This document shows, in pieces, positions 1 through 8,612 of a stretch of DNA of 64,000 bases. The number at the start of each line of letters is the position of its first letter. Within the stretch, counting starts at the first letter, position 1. The stretch comes from Desulfurellaceae bacterium bin18 (GTDB lineage: Bacteria > Desulfobacterota > Binatia > Bin18), in contig MPMI01000009.1 in NCBI GenBank assembly GCA_002238415.1, positions 54,276-118,275 on the forward strand, read 5' to 3'. Below the pieces are notes generated by a model. It saw only the letters and a program-made list of their open reading frames with translations. It made no database searches and was not told the origin of the DNA. A program made the translations under genes and the position numbers.

Positions 1-185
1 GCCTCGGGCGGTGAGAGACGCGGCGTGCGGAGCTGGATGTCTTCAACGCGCGGCTCCGGGTCGAGGCTAAAATCGCTGGCTCCGACGCTCTCGGCAATGC
101 CCTTGGCGATATTTTTTTTCTGTTCCGGGGTCGGCTGTTCGTCTTCAAAGCCCCAGCCCCAAATAGTGGTTCGACGCTGTGTCAT
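1..185 (-). CDS. FAD-linked oxidase, N-terminal fragment (runs off left edge)
   Basis: The minus strand opens with ATG at 185 behind a strong GCAAGGAGGCAGC ribosome binding site and stays open to base 1, giving 61 codons. The translated start carries the residues WGWGFEDEQP near position 9-18. This resembles the N-terminus of FAD-binding oxidoreductases of the alkyldihydroxyacetonephosphate synthase/glycolate oxidase type. The FAD domain itself lies outside the window, so the call rests on this short motif only. It begins 14 nt after the stop of the TPP enzyme at 200-1831 on the same strand, so the two are probably cotranscribed with the CoA-transferase upstream. A different oxidoreductase family remains possible. 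Confidence 0.45.
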   Translation of the reverse strand, partial: MTQRRTTIWGWGFEDEQPTPEQKKNIAKGIAESVGASDFSLDPEPRVEDIQLRTPRLSPPE

Positions 186-199
186 GCTGCCTCCTTGCG

Positions 200-1831
200 C
201 TAATACTTCCCAAACGGGGGTTCCTGAATGGTCATTTGATACTCGATGAGATGCATCTCTCCAGAGGCGAGTGTCCGGTCCAGGGCCGATTGGAGCTCTG
301 CCGGAGACTGGACGCGCGTTGCCGGGACGCCGAAGGCTGAGGCGAAGGCCAGGAAGTCCGGATTTGTCAGTTGAGCCTGATATGCCTCTTGATACGCGGT
401 CCGCTGCAAATAACCGATCACCCCAAACGCATCATCGTTGACGACAACAAGTGGAAAGCCAACATTGTGGCGCACGCACGTGGCCAATTCCTGTGCCGTG
501 TAAAGAAAGCCTCCGTCGCCGATCAGGCCGACAACCGGGGTATCCGGCCGCGCTATCTTGACGCCAATGGCCGCTGGAAAACTGAATCCGAGCAGACCGG
601 AGCCTTTGGCCCCGATGACCCCATTCGCCTGATAAGACGGATAAAAATACTCCGCCCAATAGCCAAGCTGGGTGTTATCGACCACCAGGGCGCTGTCTCG
701 TGGTAGTACGGCCCGAATCGCCTTGAGCGACTGAATTTCCGGACGCTCTTGGGCAAGTCTCTCGATCTCCGCATCCGCCTGCTGCCGCCACGCCGCGGTC
801 CGTTCCTGGCGCGGACCGGTGTAGGGCTCTCCTTCGAGTTGATTGCGCAGCGCGCGGGTAATGGCGCCAATATCTCCGACCAGCGGCAGCGCGGCCGGAT
901 AATTTTTGCTGATCCAGCGCTCGTCCCAATCGACATGAATCAACTGTTCGGGCAGGACCAAGCCGCGGCGTTTGGCATCGACCTCACGCAGCCGGGAACC
1001 AATCACGACTGCCGCATCACAGCCGGGCACGATGTCTTTGACCACCAGTTTGCGCGCGGCATTGCCGAAGGCCAGGGCGTGATCTTCCGGGACCACGCCT
1101 TTGCCCGGCGTGTTGGTGATGACGGGTGCGCATAGGGTCTCGGCCAAGGCTTGAACATCTCCGGCCAAGTCTCCGGAAACACTCGCCCGGGCCGCGTCCG
1201 TCCCCGCCAGAATGAGAGGCTGCTTTGCCTTGCGCAAAATGGCGACCGCCTCGTCAAGCCGGGGGGGCAACGGCGGAGGGGCTGGAGTGCCGTTCGGTGG
1301 TGTCGGAGTTCCCGCAGGTGCGTCTCCAGCCATCAGGTCGGTGGGGACTTCCAAACACACCGGGCCGGGCCGGCCGGCCTGAGTCAGGGCGATGGCGCGC
1401 TTGGCGGCCGCATACAAATCATCACCCGTCCGGGGAATAATCACCTCTTTAGTAATGGTCCGAAAGAGAGACGTTTGTTCTTCCAGTTCGTGCAGGACGC
1501 CCAAACCTTTGCCGATCTTGGCGGCGTCGATATTGGTCGTAATCATCAGAACCGGCGAGCAACTGCCCCAGGCTTCTTGCAGGGCCGAAACCGTAAAGCC
1601 CGCGCCCGGACCGGTTGACGAAACAATAACGCCCAGTCCGCCGCTCGCCCGGGCATAACCGTCCGCCATATGGGTGGCGCCAGCTTCGTGCCGACAGCCA
1701 ATATGCCGAATCGAGGGCTCGTGGCGTAAGGACTCGTACAGGCCGATATTATGAATGCTGGGGATACCAAAAATGGTCGAGACACCGGCCTCTTTCAGGG
1801 CCAGAACGATGCCATCGGCTCCTCGGGGCAT
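200..1831 (-). CDS. Thiamine pyrophosphate-dependent enzyme (acetolactate synthase-like)
   Basis: The 543-aa protein has the three-domain layout of the acetolactate synthase/benzoylformate decarboxylase family. The N-terminal PYR domain carries the cofactor-activating Glu (RHEAG, E49) followed by MADGYAR. A central DHS-like domain spans about residues 190-335. A C-terminal PP domain has GDG at 438-440 and the closing Asn-Asp at 465-466, the TPP/Mg motif. A Pro-rich linker at 171-190 joins the first two domains. Such enzymes decarboxylate or ligate 2-oxo acids; no substrate can be assigned from sequence. It lies 18 nt downstream of a CoA-transferase and 14 nt upstream of an FAD oxidase, all on the minus strand, which suggests an oxo-acid or acyl-CoA catabolic operon. 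Length is close to the family norm. Confidence 0.85.
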   Translation of the reverse strand: MPRGADGIVLALKEAGVSTIFGIPSIHNIGLYESLRHEPSIRHIGCRHEAGATHMADGYARASGGLGVIVSSTGPGAGFTVSALQEAWGSCSPVLMITTNIDAAKIGKGLGVLHELEEQTSLFRTITKEVIIPRTGDDLYAAAKRAIALTQAGRPGPVCLEVPTDLMAGDAPAGTPTPPNGTPAPPPLPPRLDEAVAILRKAKQPLILAGTDAARASVSGDLAGDVQALAETLCAPVITNTPGKGVVPEDHALAFGNAARKLVVKDIVPGCDAAVVIGSRLREVDAKRRGLVLPEQLIHVDWDERWISKNYPAALPLVGDIGAITRALRNQLEGEPYTGPRQERTAAWRQQADAEIERLAQERPEIQSLKAIRAVLPRDSALVVDNTQLGYWAEYFYPSYQANGVIGAKGSGLLGFSFPAAIGVKIARPDTPVVGLIGDGGFLYTAQELATCVRHNVGFPLVVVNDDAFGVIGYLQRTAYQEAYQAQLTNPDFLAFASAFGVPATRVQSPAELQSALDRTLASGEMHLIEYQMTIQEPPFGKY

Positions 1832-1849
1832 GGACCCTCCCTTCCGAAT

Positions 1850-3037
1850 CTACTTGATCACACCCTTGTGTTTCAGTTGCTCCACCTCATCGCCGCTCAC
1901 GCCCATCTCCTGCAATATCTCCCAGGTATGCTGACCCAGGGTCGGAGGGGCGAGGCGCACGGCGCCCGGTGTTTTCTTGAGCTTGGCCGGAATACCGCTA
2001 ACTTTGAGGGGACCGATCCGCGCATGGTCCACCTCGACCGCCATGTTGTTATGCCGGACTTGGGGGTCGGCAAAGGTTTCGTGCAAGGTGTTCACCGGCG
2101 CGGCCATCACGTCCGCTGCACTCAAGCGCTGCATCATGTCATCTACGTCTCTTTTGGCAAATTCGGCCTGTAACGCCGCATTGAGGGCGGCTTCGTGTTG
2201 CAGGCGAAGCTCTCCGGTCTCAAAGCGCGGGTCCGCCATCAGGTCCTCACGTTCGATCGCGCGGCAGATATTATGGAAGAATTTGTTATTAAAAGAGGCA
2301 ATCTGAATGTCCCGACCATCCTTGCACCTGAAGGTTCCGTAGGGCGCATAAAACGGACTGGCATTCCCGACGCGCGGCTGGATGTACTGACTGAGAAAGA
2401 ATTGGCCGACCTGGGACGGCTGGACGTGGATCAGCCCGTCCATCAGACACAACTCAATCTGCTGGCCAATGCCCTGTTGCTCGCGGGTCCACAGGCCGAC
2501 CATGGCGGCAAAGGCGACCAGATTGGCACAGGTAGCGTCGGCGATAGCCGGCCCGGCCTTCAGGGGCTTGCCGTCCCGCTCTCCGGTAACGCTCATAAAG
2601 CCGGTCAGCGCCTGGGCCAGGGGGTCAATGCCCGGCCGGCCGCCATACGGTCCGTCCTGGCCAAAGGCGCTGACCGAGATGCAGATGATTTTGTCGTTAT
2701 ACTTGCACGTTTCTTCGTATGTCACCCCTAGCTTGGCTTTGGCTTGAGGGCGGAGGTTGTCGACAATAATGTCGGCCGTTCGGACCAGCCGGAAATACAG
2801 GGCTTTGCCCTCCGGCTGGGTCAGGTCAAGCACCAGGCCGCGTTTATTGCGGTTAATCCCGACATAAAAGCCGCTGTCATTCTCGACCTTGGGACCAATA
2901 GCACGGGATTCATCCCCATAGGGGGGCTCGATTTTAATCACGTCCGCACCCATATCGCCCAACATGGTCGCTCCATACGGACCAGCCAACATGCTGGCGA
3001 TATCCAGCACGCGAATCCCTTGCAGCGGCAGTGCCAT
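1850..3037 (-). CDS. CaiB/BaiF (class III) CoA-transferase
   Basis: The 395-aa protein is a full-length family III CoA-transferase. It begins with LQGIRVLDIASMLAGP, has the Rossmann-like GDMGADVIKIE segment at about 27-37, and the catalytic Asp in AIADATCAN (D167). That Asp forms the acyl/CoA anhydride intermediate in this family. The start ATG at 3037 follows GGAGGCACCA. These enzymes move CoA between carboxylic acids such as formyl, carnitine, benzylsuccinate or bile-acid derivatives; the actual acid is unknown. It is first in a minus-strand operon with a TPP enzyme and an FAD oxidase. A paralogue lies at 7046-8254. Family assignment is secure; the substrate is not. Confidence 0.9.
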   Translation of the reverse strand: MALPLQGIRVLDIASMLAGPYGATMLGDMGADVIKIEPPYGDESRAIGPKVENDSGFYVGINRNKRGLVLDLTQPEGKALYFRLVRTADIIVDNLRPQAKAKLGVTYEETCKYNDKIICISVSAFGQDGPYGGRPGIDPLAQALTGFMSVTGERDGKPLKAGPAIADATCANLVAFAAMVGLWTREQQGIGQQIELCLMDGLIHVQPSQVGQFFLSQYIQPRVGNASPFYAPYGTFRCKDGRDIQIASFNNKFFHNICRAIEREDLMADPRFETGELRLQHEAALNAALQAEFAKRDVDDMMQRLSAADVMAAPVNTLHETFADPQVRHNNMAVEVDHARIGPLKVSGIPAKLKKTPGAVRLAPPTLGQHTWEILQEMGVSGDEVEQLKHKGVIK

Positions 3038-3211
3038 TGGTGCCTCCTTCCCGTGTTGTCAACGTTCTCAGCACGACGCCTTGGCGCAGACGCTAGCATA
3101 CCGCACCCGGAATGCCAAAGGCGGGAGGGCTGCCGGCGGAGTTGAGGGGTAGGCCGGATGTGGTTTTTTTGCTATGCCCGAGCAAATCTATCCCAGAAGG
3201 AGGGAAATCGT

Positions 3212-3508
3212 ATGCCGCTCTATTTGGATGAGATATATTGGGAGCCATCCCGGACCAAGGAGGTCCATAACATGTTCAAGGGGGTCTTAAGCGGGGAGAC
3301 CGGCTTTCCTGAGGGGGTCACGCTGAAAGCCGGACCCTGGGCCTCGAACGAAGAGGCGAAGATGGTGCTGGTTCTGGATATCCAAGATCATGCCAAGACC
3401 TTCACTACCTTTTCGACCCTCGTTGCCCAGGGCCTGATCACCAAACGCCGCCTCACGCCGATTGTCGAGTGGAGTGGCATGGACGGTGTGGTGAACAATC
3501 TCTCATAA
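3212..3508 (+). CDS. Small conserved-looking protein of unknown function, 98 aa
   Basis: The ATG at 3212 was chosen over an upstream in-frame start because AAGGAGGG sits 9-15 nt before it. The 98-aa product starts MPLYLDEIYWEPS and ends with a PIVEW segment. Length, one Trp-rich strand and the central VLVLDIQDH segment fit a compact alpha/beta (ferredoxin-like) single domain resembling DUF3303-type proteins, but I cannot assign a function. No signal peptide or membrane segment is visible. It is divergent from the CoA-transferase operon across a roughly 170-bp spacer and is followed 84 nt later by the LOG-family gene. It could be a stand-alone dimeric barrel protein. Confidence 0.6.
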   Translation: MPLYLDEIYWEPSRTKEVHNMFKGVLSGETGFPEGVTLKAGPWASNEEAKMVLVLDIQDHAKTFTTFSTLVAQGLITKRRLTPIVEWSGMDGVVNNLS

Positions 3509-3592
3509 GGGAGAAGCGGGGAGGGGGCTGCCTCTCCAGGTGCCTCAGACCTCCTTCCCGAGCCCACTGCATAACAGATTAGTTACTCAGCA

Positions 3593-4171
3593 ATGCCCGC
3601 TTCCCATCTCCCTGATCGCCCGCGTGCTATCACCGTCTACTGCGCGTCAAGCAAACGTTGTCCGCAGGTGTATCTGGACGTGGCGGCTGAATTGGGCCAA
3701 CTGCTGGCGCAGCGCGACTACACCTTAATCTATGGTGGCGGCAATACCGGCCTGATGGGAGCCGTGTCCCAGTCCACGTTGGCCGCCGGCGGGCGGGTGG
3801 TTGGTGTGATCCTGACGCGCTTTCTCGAAGACGGCTACGGACAGGCCGGGCATGAAATGCATACCGCCGATGATATGCGCAGCCGGAAGCAGGGCCTGGA
3901 TGAACGTGGGGACGCGTTTATCGCCCTGCCGGGCGGGTTTGGGACATTAGAGGAAGTTCTTGAGGTGATCTCCCTGAAGCAGCTCGGCTTTCACTCCAAG
4001 CCGGTTATTCTGGTGAATACCAACGGCTATTTCGACGGCCTGTTGCAGCAATTCGAGCGCGGCTTTGCCGAAGCGCTCATCAACCAGAAATTCCGCGGTC
4101 TCTACACCGCGGTCTCCACTCCGCAGCAAGCCCTGGCGTGTATCGAGCAGGAACTGGCCGGGCAGCAATAG
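3593..4171 (+). CDS. LOG family protein (nucleoside 5'-monophosphate phosphoribohydrolase)
   Basis: The 192-aa Rossmann-like protein shows the complete LOG signature: GGGNTGLMG at 48-56, the RSRK pair at about 96-99, and PGGFGTLEE at 113-121. Family members release the free base from cytokinin riboside monophosphates or from AMP-like nucleotides; the bacterial role is often nucleotide salvage or housekeeping. The usual length is 180-200 aa. The start region lacks a good Shine-Dalgarno sequence, so initiation one or two codons away cannot be excluded. It appears monocistronic and ends before a hairpin at 4212-4239 that separates it from the convergent toxin-antitoxin pair. Confidence 0.85.
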   Translation: MPASHLPDRPRAITVYCASSKRCPQVYLDVAAELGQLLAQRDYTLIYGGGNTGLMGAVSQSTLAAGGRVVGVILTRFLEDGYGQAGHEMHTADDMRSRKQGLDERGDAFIALPGGFGTLEEVLEVISLKQLGFHSKPVILVNTNGYFDGLLQQFERGFAEALINQKFRGLYTAVSTPQQALACIEQELAGQQ

Positions 4172-4211
4172 AGTACGTTGCAAGCCGGGGGTGGATGGTT
4201 GTTGTGATGCT

Positions 4212-4239
4212 GCGGACTTCGTGAGTTGCCTCAGTCCGC
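4212..4239. terminator. Inverted repeat between convergent genes
   Basis: GCGGACT (4212-4218) and AGTCCGC (4233-4239) form a perfect 7-bp stem with a 14-nt loop between the ends of the LOG gene (+) and the MazF-like toxin (-). There is no clear T-run on either side, so a bidirectional or factor-assisted terminator is inferred from position. Confidence 0.4.
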
Positions 4240-4246
4240 GATAGAA

Positions 4247-4609
4247 CTACAACCCCAAGGCCAATCGTAACCGCTGATTGACTTCATCAAGGAGCGGTTG
4301 CCCAATTTCTCCTAGCTGGCGCAGCACAAGGGATTTTTGAAGCAAGGCTAATTTGTGTGCTCTCAACGCAGAGCGGCGCTTCAAGCCTGTTTTGGGAAAA
4401 AAAGAATGCTCGGCATCCAGGACAAGATCGGTCGGAAGAAGGTCTTCGGGGATTGAGGATGAGATAAAGAGGCAGAGGACATCATCAAGACGAGGTAGTA
4501 GAAAATCAGGTGTCAAAACGAGTGCGGGTCGAACCTTTGCTCCGGCCAGGTTCGTAAACGGATAGCGTATCAGAACTACGCTTCCTCGTTTGACGGGGGA
4601 CTGGGCCAC
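4247..4609 (-). CDS. Type II toxin, PemK/MazF family endoribonuclease
   Basis: The 120-aa protein begins with VKRGSVVLIRYPFTN followed by AKVRPALVLTPD, the typical first two strands of MazF/PemK SH3-like RNases, including the conserved Arg-Pro. Such toxins cleave mRNA at short sequences and are held inactive by an upstream antitoxin. The start codon is GTG at 4609. It overlaps the antitoxin gene by 34 nt, implying translational coupling. The length fits the family. The C-terminal half has the expected helix (LRQLGEIGQPLLDEVNQRL). Autoregulation by the antitoxin complex is likely from family knowledge but no operator was identified. Confidence 0.8.
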   Translation of the reverse strand: MAQSPVKRGSVVLIRYPFTNLAGAKVRPALVLTPDFLLPRLDDVLCLFISSSIPEDLLPTDLVLDAEHSFFPKTGLKRRSALRAHKLALLQKSLVLRQLGEIGQPLLDEVNQRLRLALGL

Positions 4610-4839
4610 TGCACTGCCTCTCCATCATCCGGGGAATAAATATCCTCTTCCTCTTCGAGCCACTCAAAGCTTCCTGCCGAAGCAACAAGCTCGGTGAGTT
4701 CTTGGACTGAAAGATCGTTCGTGAGGAGCTGCGGCTGCTGTAGTTTACGACGAGCGAGAATGAAAGCCGCAAAGGTTTCGACCTGTGCCTGTTCTTGAGG
4801 CGTTAATTCTTTGAGCAACTGAGGTAGTCTTTGGAGCAT
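4576..4839 (-). CDS. Probable antitoxin of the PemK/MazF-like pair
   Basis: The 87-aa acidic protein starts MLQRLPQLLKELTPQEQAQVETFAA, an amphipathic N-terminal helix pair seen in DUF2281-like antitoxins, and ends in a very acidic tail (EEEEDIYSPDDGEA). An acidic flexible C-terminus is the usual toxin-neutralising element. The ATG at 4839 has GTAGGAG upstream. It immediately precedes and overlaps the MazF-like gene, which is the strongest argument for its role. No canonical DNA-binding domain is obvious, so whether it represses its own promoter is unknown. Confidence 0.65.
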   Translation of the reverse strand: MLQRLPQLLKELTPQEQAQVETFAAFILARRKLQQPQLLTNDLSVQELTELVASAGSFEWLEEEEDIYSPDDGEAVQWPSPPSNEEA

Positions 4840-4907
4840 GGCAAAAACTCCTACGCCCCATTGTAATGAAAAGTGAGAAGATTGGAATGGGCGTAAGATA
4901 TGATGCG

Positions 4908-5930
4908 CTACCTGCCCCGAAACGCAGGTAGGACTTCCTTGGCAAACAGCTCCAACGAGCGCGTGGCCTTTTGCGGGTCAAGCCCCGGGAGTTGTGTACC
5001 CAGCACAAAATGGGTGCAGTGAAAACGCTGGCGGAACTTTTCCATTTTGCGGGCGACCTGGTCTGGGGTGCCGATCATGGCGGCCCGGCCAAAGCCTGAG
5101 TCACGGAGTTGGCTAGCGTGGGTGAACTGCCAGCCGTCTGCGTCGCCCGGTGCGTCGTTGGCTTCGGCCAGGATGATGCCGTAGTACTGCATGGAATAGT
5201 GCAGATGCTCCTGGACATCTTCCCAAGCCTGGTCCTCATTCTCGGCGACGTAGACCATCCGGATTTGTCCGATGTTGAAATCAGCCGGGTCATAGCCGTT
5301 TTCTCTCAGGGTCTGGATATAGAGCGGGGCGGGGTCCGGACCGATCGTTGCCATGAGATGACAGCCCATTTGGGCCACGCGTCGAATCGCCTTGTCGGCC
5401 CGCGCGCCAATCCACAGCGGAATATGCGGTTGCTGGACCGGCCTCGGAGAGAGCGTCAGGTCGCTGACCTGCGTAAAGCGGCCTTCGAACGTCACATTTT
5501 CTTCAGTCCATAGGCGGCGGACCAATTCGACGCCTTCGGCCAAACGAGCTGAACGTTCTGTGCGTGGGATATGCAGAGCCTGAAACTCGCCCGCGGCATA
5601 GCCCTGCCCGGCACCCAGATCAAAGCGCCCGTTTGACCAGATATCGATGCAGGTCGTGTCTTCGGCCACCCGGACCGGATGCTGAAACGGCATCAGCAGG
5701 ATATAGGTCCCGATCCGGATGCGGCTCGTTCGCGTGGCAATGGCTGCGGCGGTCTGCAGGCTGGACGGATTATAGCCGTCTTCGGTGAAGTGATGTTCCG
5801 CCAGCCAGACGTTGTCATAGCCCAGCTCTTCAGCCCGAACGATTTGATTGAGCATGGCGTGATACAGCTCCGGATATGGGCGGTGCCATTGGGCTGGATT
5901 GCGGAAGTCGTGGATAATGCCGAATTTCAT
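4908..5930 (-). CDS. LLM class flavin-dependent oxidoreductase
   Basis: The 340-aa TIM-barrel protein belongs to the bacterial luciferase-like monooxygenase superfamily. It has the starting strand MKFGIIHDFRNP, an AEELGYDNVWLAEHHF segment at about 33-48, TSRIRIGTYILLMPFQHPVRVAED with its Pro-rich turn, and NGRFDLGAGQGY. The barrel is complete. Members use FMNH2 or F420 to oxidise diverse substrates such as alkanesulfonates, nitrilotriacetate, ketones and aldehydes; the cofactor cannot be decided from sequence. It is divergent from the hydroxyacid dehydrogenase at 6063 across a 132-bp spacer. Two further LLM genes occur at 45380 and 50342, pointing to broad oxidative catabolism. Confidence 0.85.
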   Translation of the reverse strand: MKFGIIHDFRNPAQWHRPYPELYHAMLNQIVRAEELGYDNVWLAEHHFTEDGYNPSSLQTAAAIATRTSRIRIGTYILLMPFQHPVRVAEDTTCIDIWSNGRFDLGAGQGYAAGEFQALHIPRTERSARLAEGVELVRRLWTEENVTFEGRFTQVSDLTLSPRPVQQPHIPLWIGARADKAIRRVAQMGCHLMATIGPDPAPLYIQTLRENGYDPADFNIGQIRMVYVAENEDQAWEDVQEHLHYSMQYYGIILAEANDAPGDADGWQFTHASQLRDSGFGRAAMIGTPDQVARKMEKFRQRFHCTHFVLGTQLPGLDPQKATRSLELFAKEVLPAFRGR

Positions 5931-6062
5931 GCAAGTACTCCTCCGTGCTGCCGTGTCGCATATTTGGACTGGGCTGTCCAGTCAACGTGGGGCTCTCTAT
6001 TTCCTGCTTCCATAGGCATACGATTCTCTTTCGTGGTAAGACCGCTGGAGAGGGAGGTCTTG

Positions 6063-7007
6063 ATGAAAGTTGCGGCTGGCCGAGAGTTTTTTGTCCGTTT
6101 TGGAGAAGCTGCCCAGGCTATCGTGCCAGAGCTGGGTTGGGCCTTGATTGAGCCGGACGGCTCCTGGTCCGCCTCGCCGGATGACTGCGACCTCATCGTG
6201 TTAGCCGGCGACGCGTATCGCAAAACCTTCATCGACACCATGATACAGCTCCCGCAGCCGCGCTGGGCGCATACCGAAGACGCCGGCACGGACGGCCGTT
6301 TTTATGATGCCATGCGGGCCAAAGGGGCGCTCGTCTCCCACAGTCCTGGCACAAACGCCCCTGAGGTGGCTGAGTTTGCCGTGGGCTTTGTGCTGTGGTC
6401 CGCAAAACGATTTGGTGAATTGTCCGCCCGTCAACGCCAACACCGCTGGCAGGAACTCGGGCTTGAGAGCCTGAGCGATAAAACCGCTCTGGTCGTCGGT
6501 CTGGGTGCTATTGGCAGTCGCATTGTCGCCATGCTGACCGGCTTTGGGCTGCGGATCCTCGGTATTCGTCAATCAACTCAACCGGTGGTCGGGGTGGAGC
6601 AGCAAGGCACGCTGGCCGACCTTCACCGGTTTCTTCCCGAAGCAGATTTTGTCATTCTGGCCACTCCGGCCACCCCCCAGACGCACGGACTTATTGGTGC
6701 GGATGAGCTGGCTCTCATGAAACCCTCTGCCACCCTGATCAATATCGCGCGCGGGGTCATCGTCGATGTGACCGCGCTTAAAGAAGCATTGCAGACGGGG
6801 AGTCTGCGTCACGCCTGCCTTGACGTCCTGCCTACAGAGCCGTGGCCCGTGGACGATGACTTATGGGATATGCCGAATGTGTTTATCACCCCGCATACAG
6901 CCTCAACCTCGCCGCTGTATCTGCCGCGGGTTGGTGAGCTGTGGCTGGAGAATCTCCGGCGTTATGTGCGGGGGGAAGAGTTGCGGCATCGGGTTGTTTG
7001 GTCGTAG
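6063..7007 (+). CDS. D-isomer-specific 2-hydroxyacid dehydrogenase
   Basis: The start ATG at 6063 follows GGAGAGGGAGGTCTTG; a longer open frame upstream is unlikely to be translated. The 314-aa protein has the NAD-binding GLGAIG motif at 146-151, the substrate/catalytic Arg in NIARG (R230), Glu in LPTEP (E259) and the catalytic His in TPHTA (H278). These fit glyoxylate/hydroxypyruvate reductase-like members that interconvert 2-oxo and D-2-hydroxy acids. The N-terminal catalytic domain is divergent, so the exact acid is unknown. The gene is convergent with a CoA-transferase, separated by a hairpin at 7014-7034. Confidence 0.85.
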   Translation: MKVAAGREFFVRFGEAAQAIVPELGWALIEPDGSWSASPDDCDLIVLAGDAYRKTFIDTMIQLPQPRWAHTEDAGTDGRFYDAMRAKGALVSHSPGTNAPEVAEFAVGFVLWSAKRFGELSARQRQHRWQELGLESLSDKTALVVGLGAIGSRIVAMLTGFGLRILGIRQSTQPVVGVEQQGTLADLHRFLPEADFVILATPATPQTHGLIGADELALMKPSATLINIARGVIVDVTALKEALQTGSLRHACLDVLPTEPWPVDDDLWDMPNVFITPHTASTSPLYLPRVGELWLENLRRYVRGEELRHRVVWS

Positions 7008-7013
7008 CGAAAA

Positions 7014-7034
7014 GGGCAGCCACACGGGCTGCCC
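7014..7034. terminator. GC-rich hairpin between convergent genes (REP-like)
   Basis: GGGCAGCC (7014-7021) and GGCTGCCC (7027-7034) form an 8-bp perfect stem with a 5-nt loop. It is preceded by AAAA and followed by CTAC, centred between the convergent stops at 7007 and 7046. The position suits a bidirectional terminator. The sequence also resembles the short palindromic repeats scattered in many environmental genomes. Confidence 0.5.
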
Positions 7035-7045
7035 CTACGGAAGCC

Positions 7046-8254
7046 TTACAGCACCTCAGTCTCTCGCAATCTCCCCACGTCCTCCCAGGAATAGCCCAGC
7101 ATGTCGATCAGGACCTGTTCGGTATGCTCGCCAAACTCCGGGGCCGGGGCCTTCGGGTCGGCCGGTGTCTCGCTCAAGATCAGGGGTGAGCCGACGATCT
7201 GCGTTTCGCCCCAGGTGGGGTGGGCATAATCCACGACATAGTCGTTGGCCTGCATTTGCGGGTCGTCGGGCAGGTCGGTGATGTTATTCACCAGGGTATA
7301 AATAAAATCACCGCCGTCCTTCAGGATTTGCATCCATTCGACGCGTGGCTTTGAGACAAAAATTTCATCGACAATGGCGATGATTTCCTCGGCGTTGCGA
7401 CCGCGCACCTTCATGTTCTCAAAGCGCGGGTCCTTCTCCAACTCCGGAATGCCGAGCGTCTTGCAGAAATCCGGCCAGTAGCGGTCGGCTTGCGGCATGG
7501 CCAGACAGATCCACTTATCGTCCTGGCATTTATAGTGATTCCAGAGTGGGTTCACCGCTTTTGTGCGATAAAAACGCTTGAACTCTTTACCCAGGGTCAG
7601 GCGACAGGCCAGATTGAGCCCCTGGAGGGCCATCATACTACCCAGGTGTGAGGTATCGACCTCCTGGCCGACGCCCAAACGTTCGCGGGCCAACAGGGCC
7701 ACGGTAATGCCGTGGGCCAGCATAATGGCGCCCATTTGGTCGGCGATACCACCGGTGATGTTCATAGGCTCCATGTCCGGCTCACCGGCCGCGGTCATGA
7801 TCCCGGACCGGGCCAGGCCCATATAGTCAAAGGAGGGTTCACCCGCGTCCGGCCCGTTCGGTCCATAGCCGGTTGCGCTGGCATAGATCAGCTTCGGGTT
7901 GTATTTCGAGAGGGTGGCATAATCGAGACCGAGCTTGGCCGCCACGCCCTTCCGATAGTTCTGGACAAAGACGTCTGACTTCTCGACTAGCTTATAGACG
8001 ATTTCTTTGGCCTCGGGTTTCTTGAGATCGAGCGTGAGGCTCTTTTTATGCCGGTTATTGGCTTCAAAATAATAGTTGCGCGCACCAGTTTTGGCTCCGG
8101 CAATTTGCATTACGCCCCGCCCAGGGTCGCCCCCCACGCGTTCTTCAAGCTTGATGACCTCAGCCCCGAGGTCGCCGAGCATCATGGTCGCGACCGGCCC
8201 CTGCTGCCATATAGTCCAGTCAAGGACACGGATTCCATCCAGCGGCTTTGCCAT
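7046..8254 (-). CDS. CaiB/BaiF (class III) CoA-transferase, second copy
   Basis: The 402-aa protein shows the family III CoA-transferase hallmarks: LDGIRVLDW at the N-terminus, MLGDLGAEVIKLE at about 25-37, an FEANNRHKKSLTLDL segment, and the catalytic Asp in GGIADQMGA (D172). It aligns in layout with the copy at 1850-3037 but is clearly diverged, with NRHK in place of NRNK and a different N-terminal loop, so it is a separate subfamily rather than a recent duplicate. The ATG lies behind AAGGAGGGTAGGCGT. It probably transfers CoA between short or aromatic acids. The upstream 45-aa membrane protein gene is on the same strand 151 nt away and may share a transcript. Confidence 0.9.
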   Translation of the reverse strand: MAKPLDGIRVLDWTIWQQGPVATMMLGDLGAEVIKLEERVGGDPGRGVMQIAGAKTGARNYYFEANNRHKKSLTLDLKKPEAKEIVYKLVEKSDVFVQNYRKGVAAKLGLDYATLSKYNPKLIYASATGYGPNGPDAGEPSFDYMGLARSGIMTAAGEPDMEPMNITGGIADQMGAIMLAHGITVALLARERLGVGQEVDTSHLGSMMALQGLNLACRLTLGKEFKRFYRTKAVNPLWNHYKCQDDKWICLAMPQADRYWPDFCKTLGIPELEKDPRFENMKVRGRNAEEIIAIVDEIFVSKPRVEWMQILKDGGDFIYTLVNNITDLPDDPQMQANDYVVDYAHPTWGETQIVGSPLILSETPADPKAPAPEFGEHTEQVLIDMLGYSWEDVGRLRETEVL

Positions 8255-8405
8255 ACGCCTACCCTCCTTATGATATGCTTCCTGCGGCTGCTTCTCGCTT
8301 GCCCGAACCGAACTCTAGCACAAGGCCAAGAGGCGAACAAAGTGAGCGGGACAAAAAGAATGCCAAAAGAAAAGGCGCTATTGCGGAATCGGAATGCAGA
8401 GGCGT

Positions 8406-8543
8406 TTATTTTTTCTGCGACTCCCAAAACCGATCAGAGGCGCTTTTTATCTGATCGCGGAGTTTCACCAGCAGCTCACCATTGCCATACAGAATAAATA
8501 CGGCGGCCGAGACCGCACCAACGATAAATCCAAACCAGAACAT
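8406..8543 (-). CDS. Small single-span membrane protein, 45 aa
   Basis: This is a short open frame starting at ATG 8543 with an excellent ATAGGAGGTAGGGTCT ribosome binding site and ending TAA at 8406. The product begins MFWFGFIVGAVSAAVFILYG, a clear transmembrane helix of about 18 residues, followed by a charged amphipathic cytoplasmic tail (LLVKLRDQIKSASDRF). Such short proteins often act as membrane anchors or modulators of larger complexes. I do not recognise the family. It lies between the alpha/beta hydrolase (end 8613) and the CoA-transferase (start 8254), all on the minus strand. Its strong RBS and hydrophobic pattern support it as real despite its size. Confidence 0.6.
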   Translation of the reverse strand: MFWFGFIVGAVSAAVFILYGNGELLVKLRDQIKSASDRFWESQKK

Positions 8544-8612
8544 AGACCCTACCTCCTATCATGCCAGCGCCCGGATGGCAGCCCCTCTGTACCCTCCGTC
8601 TTTCTCCGTGAA

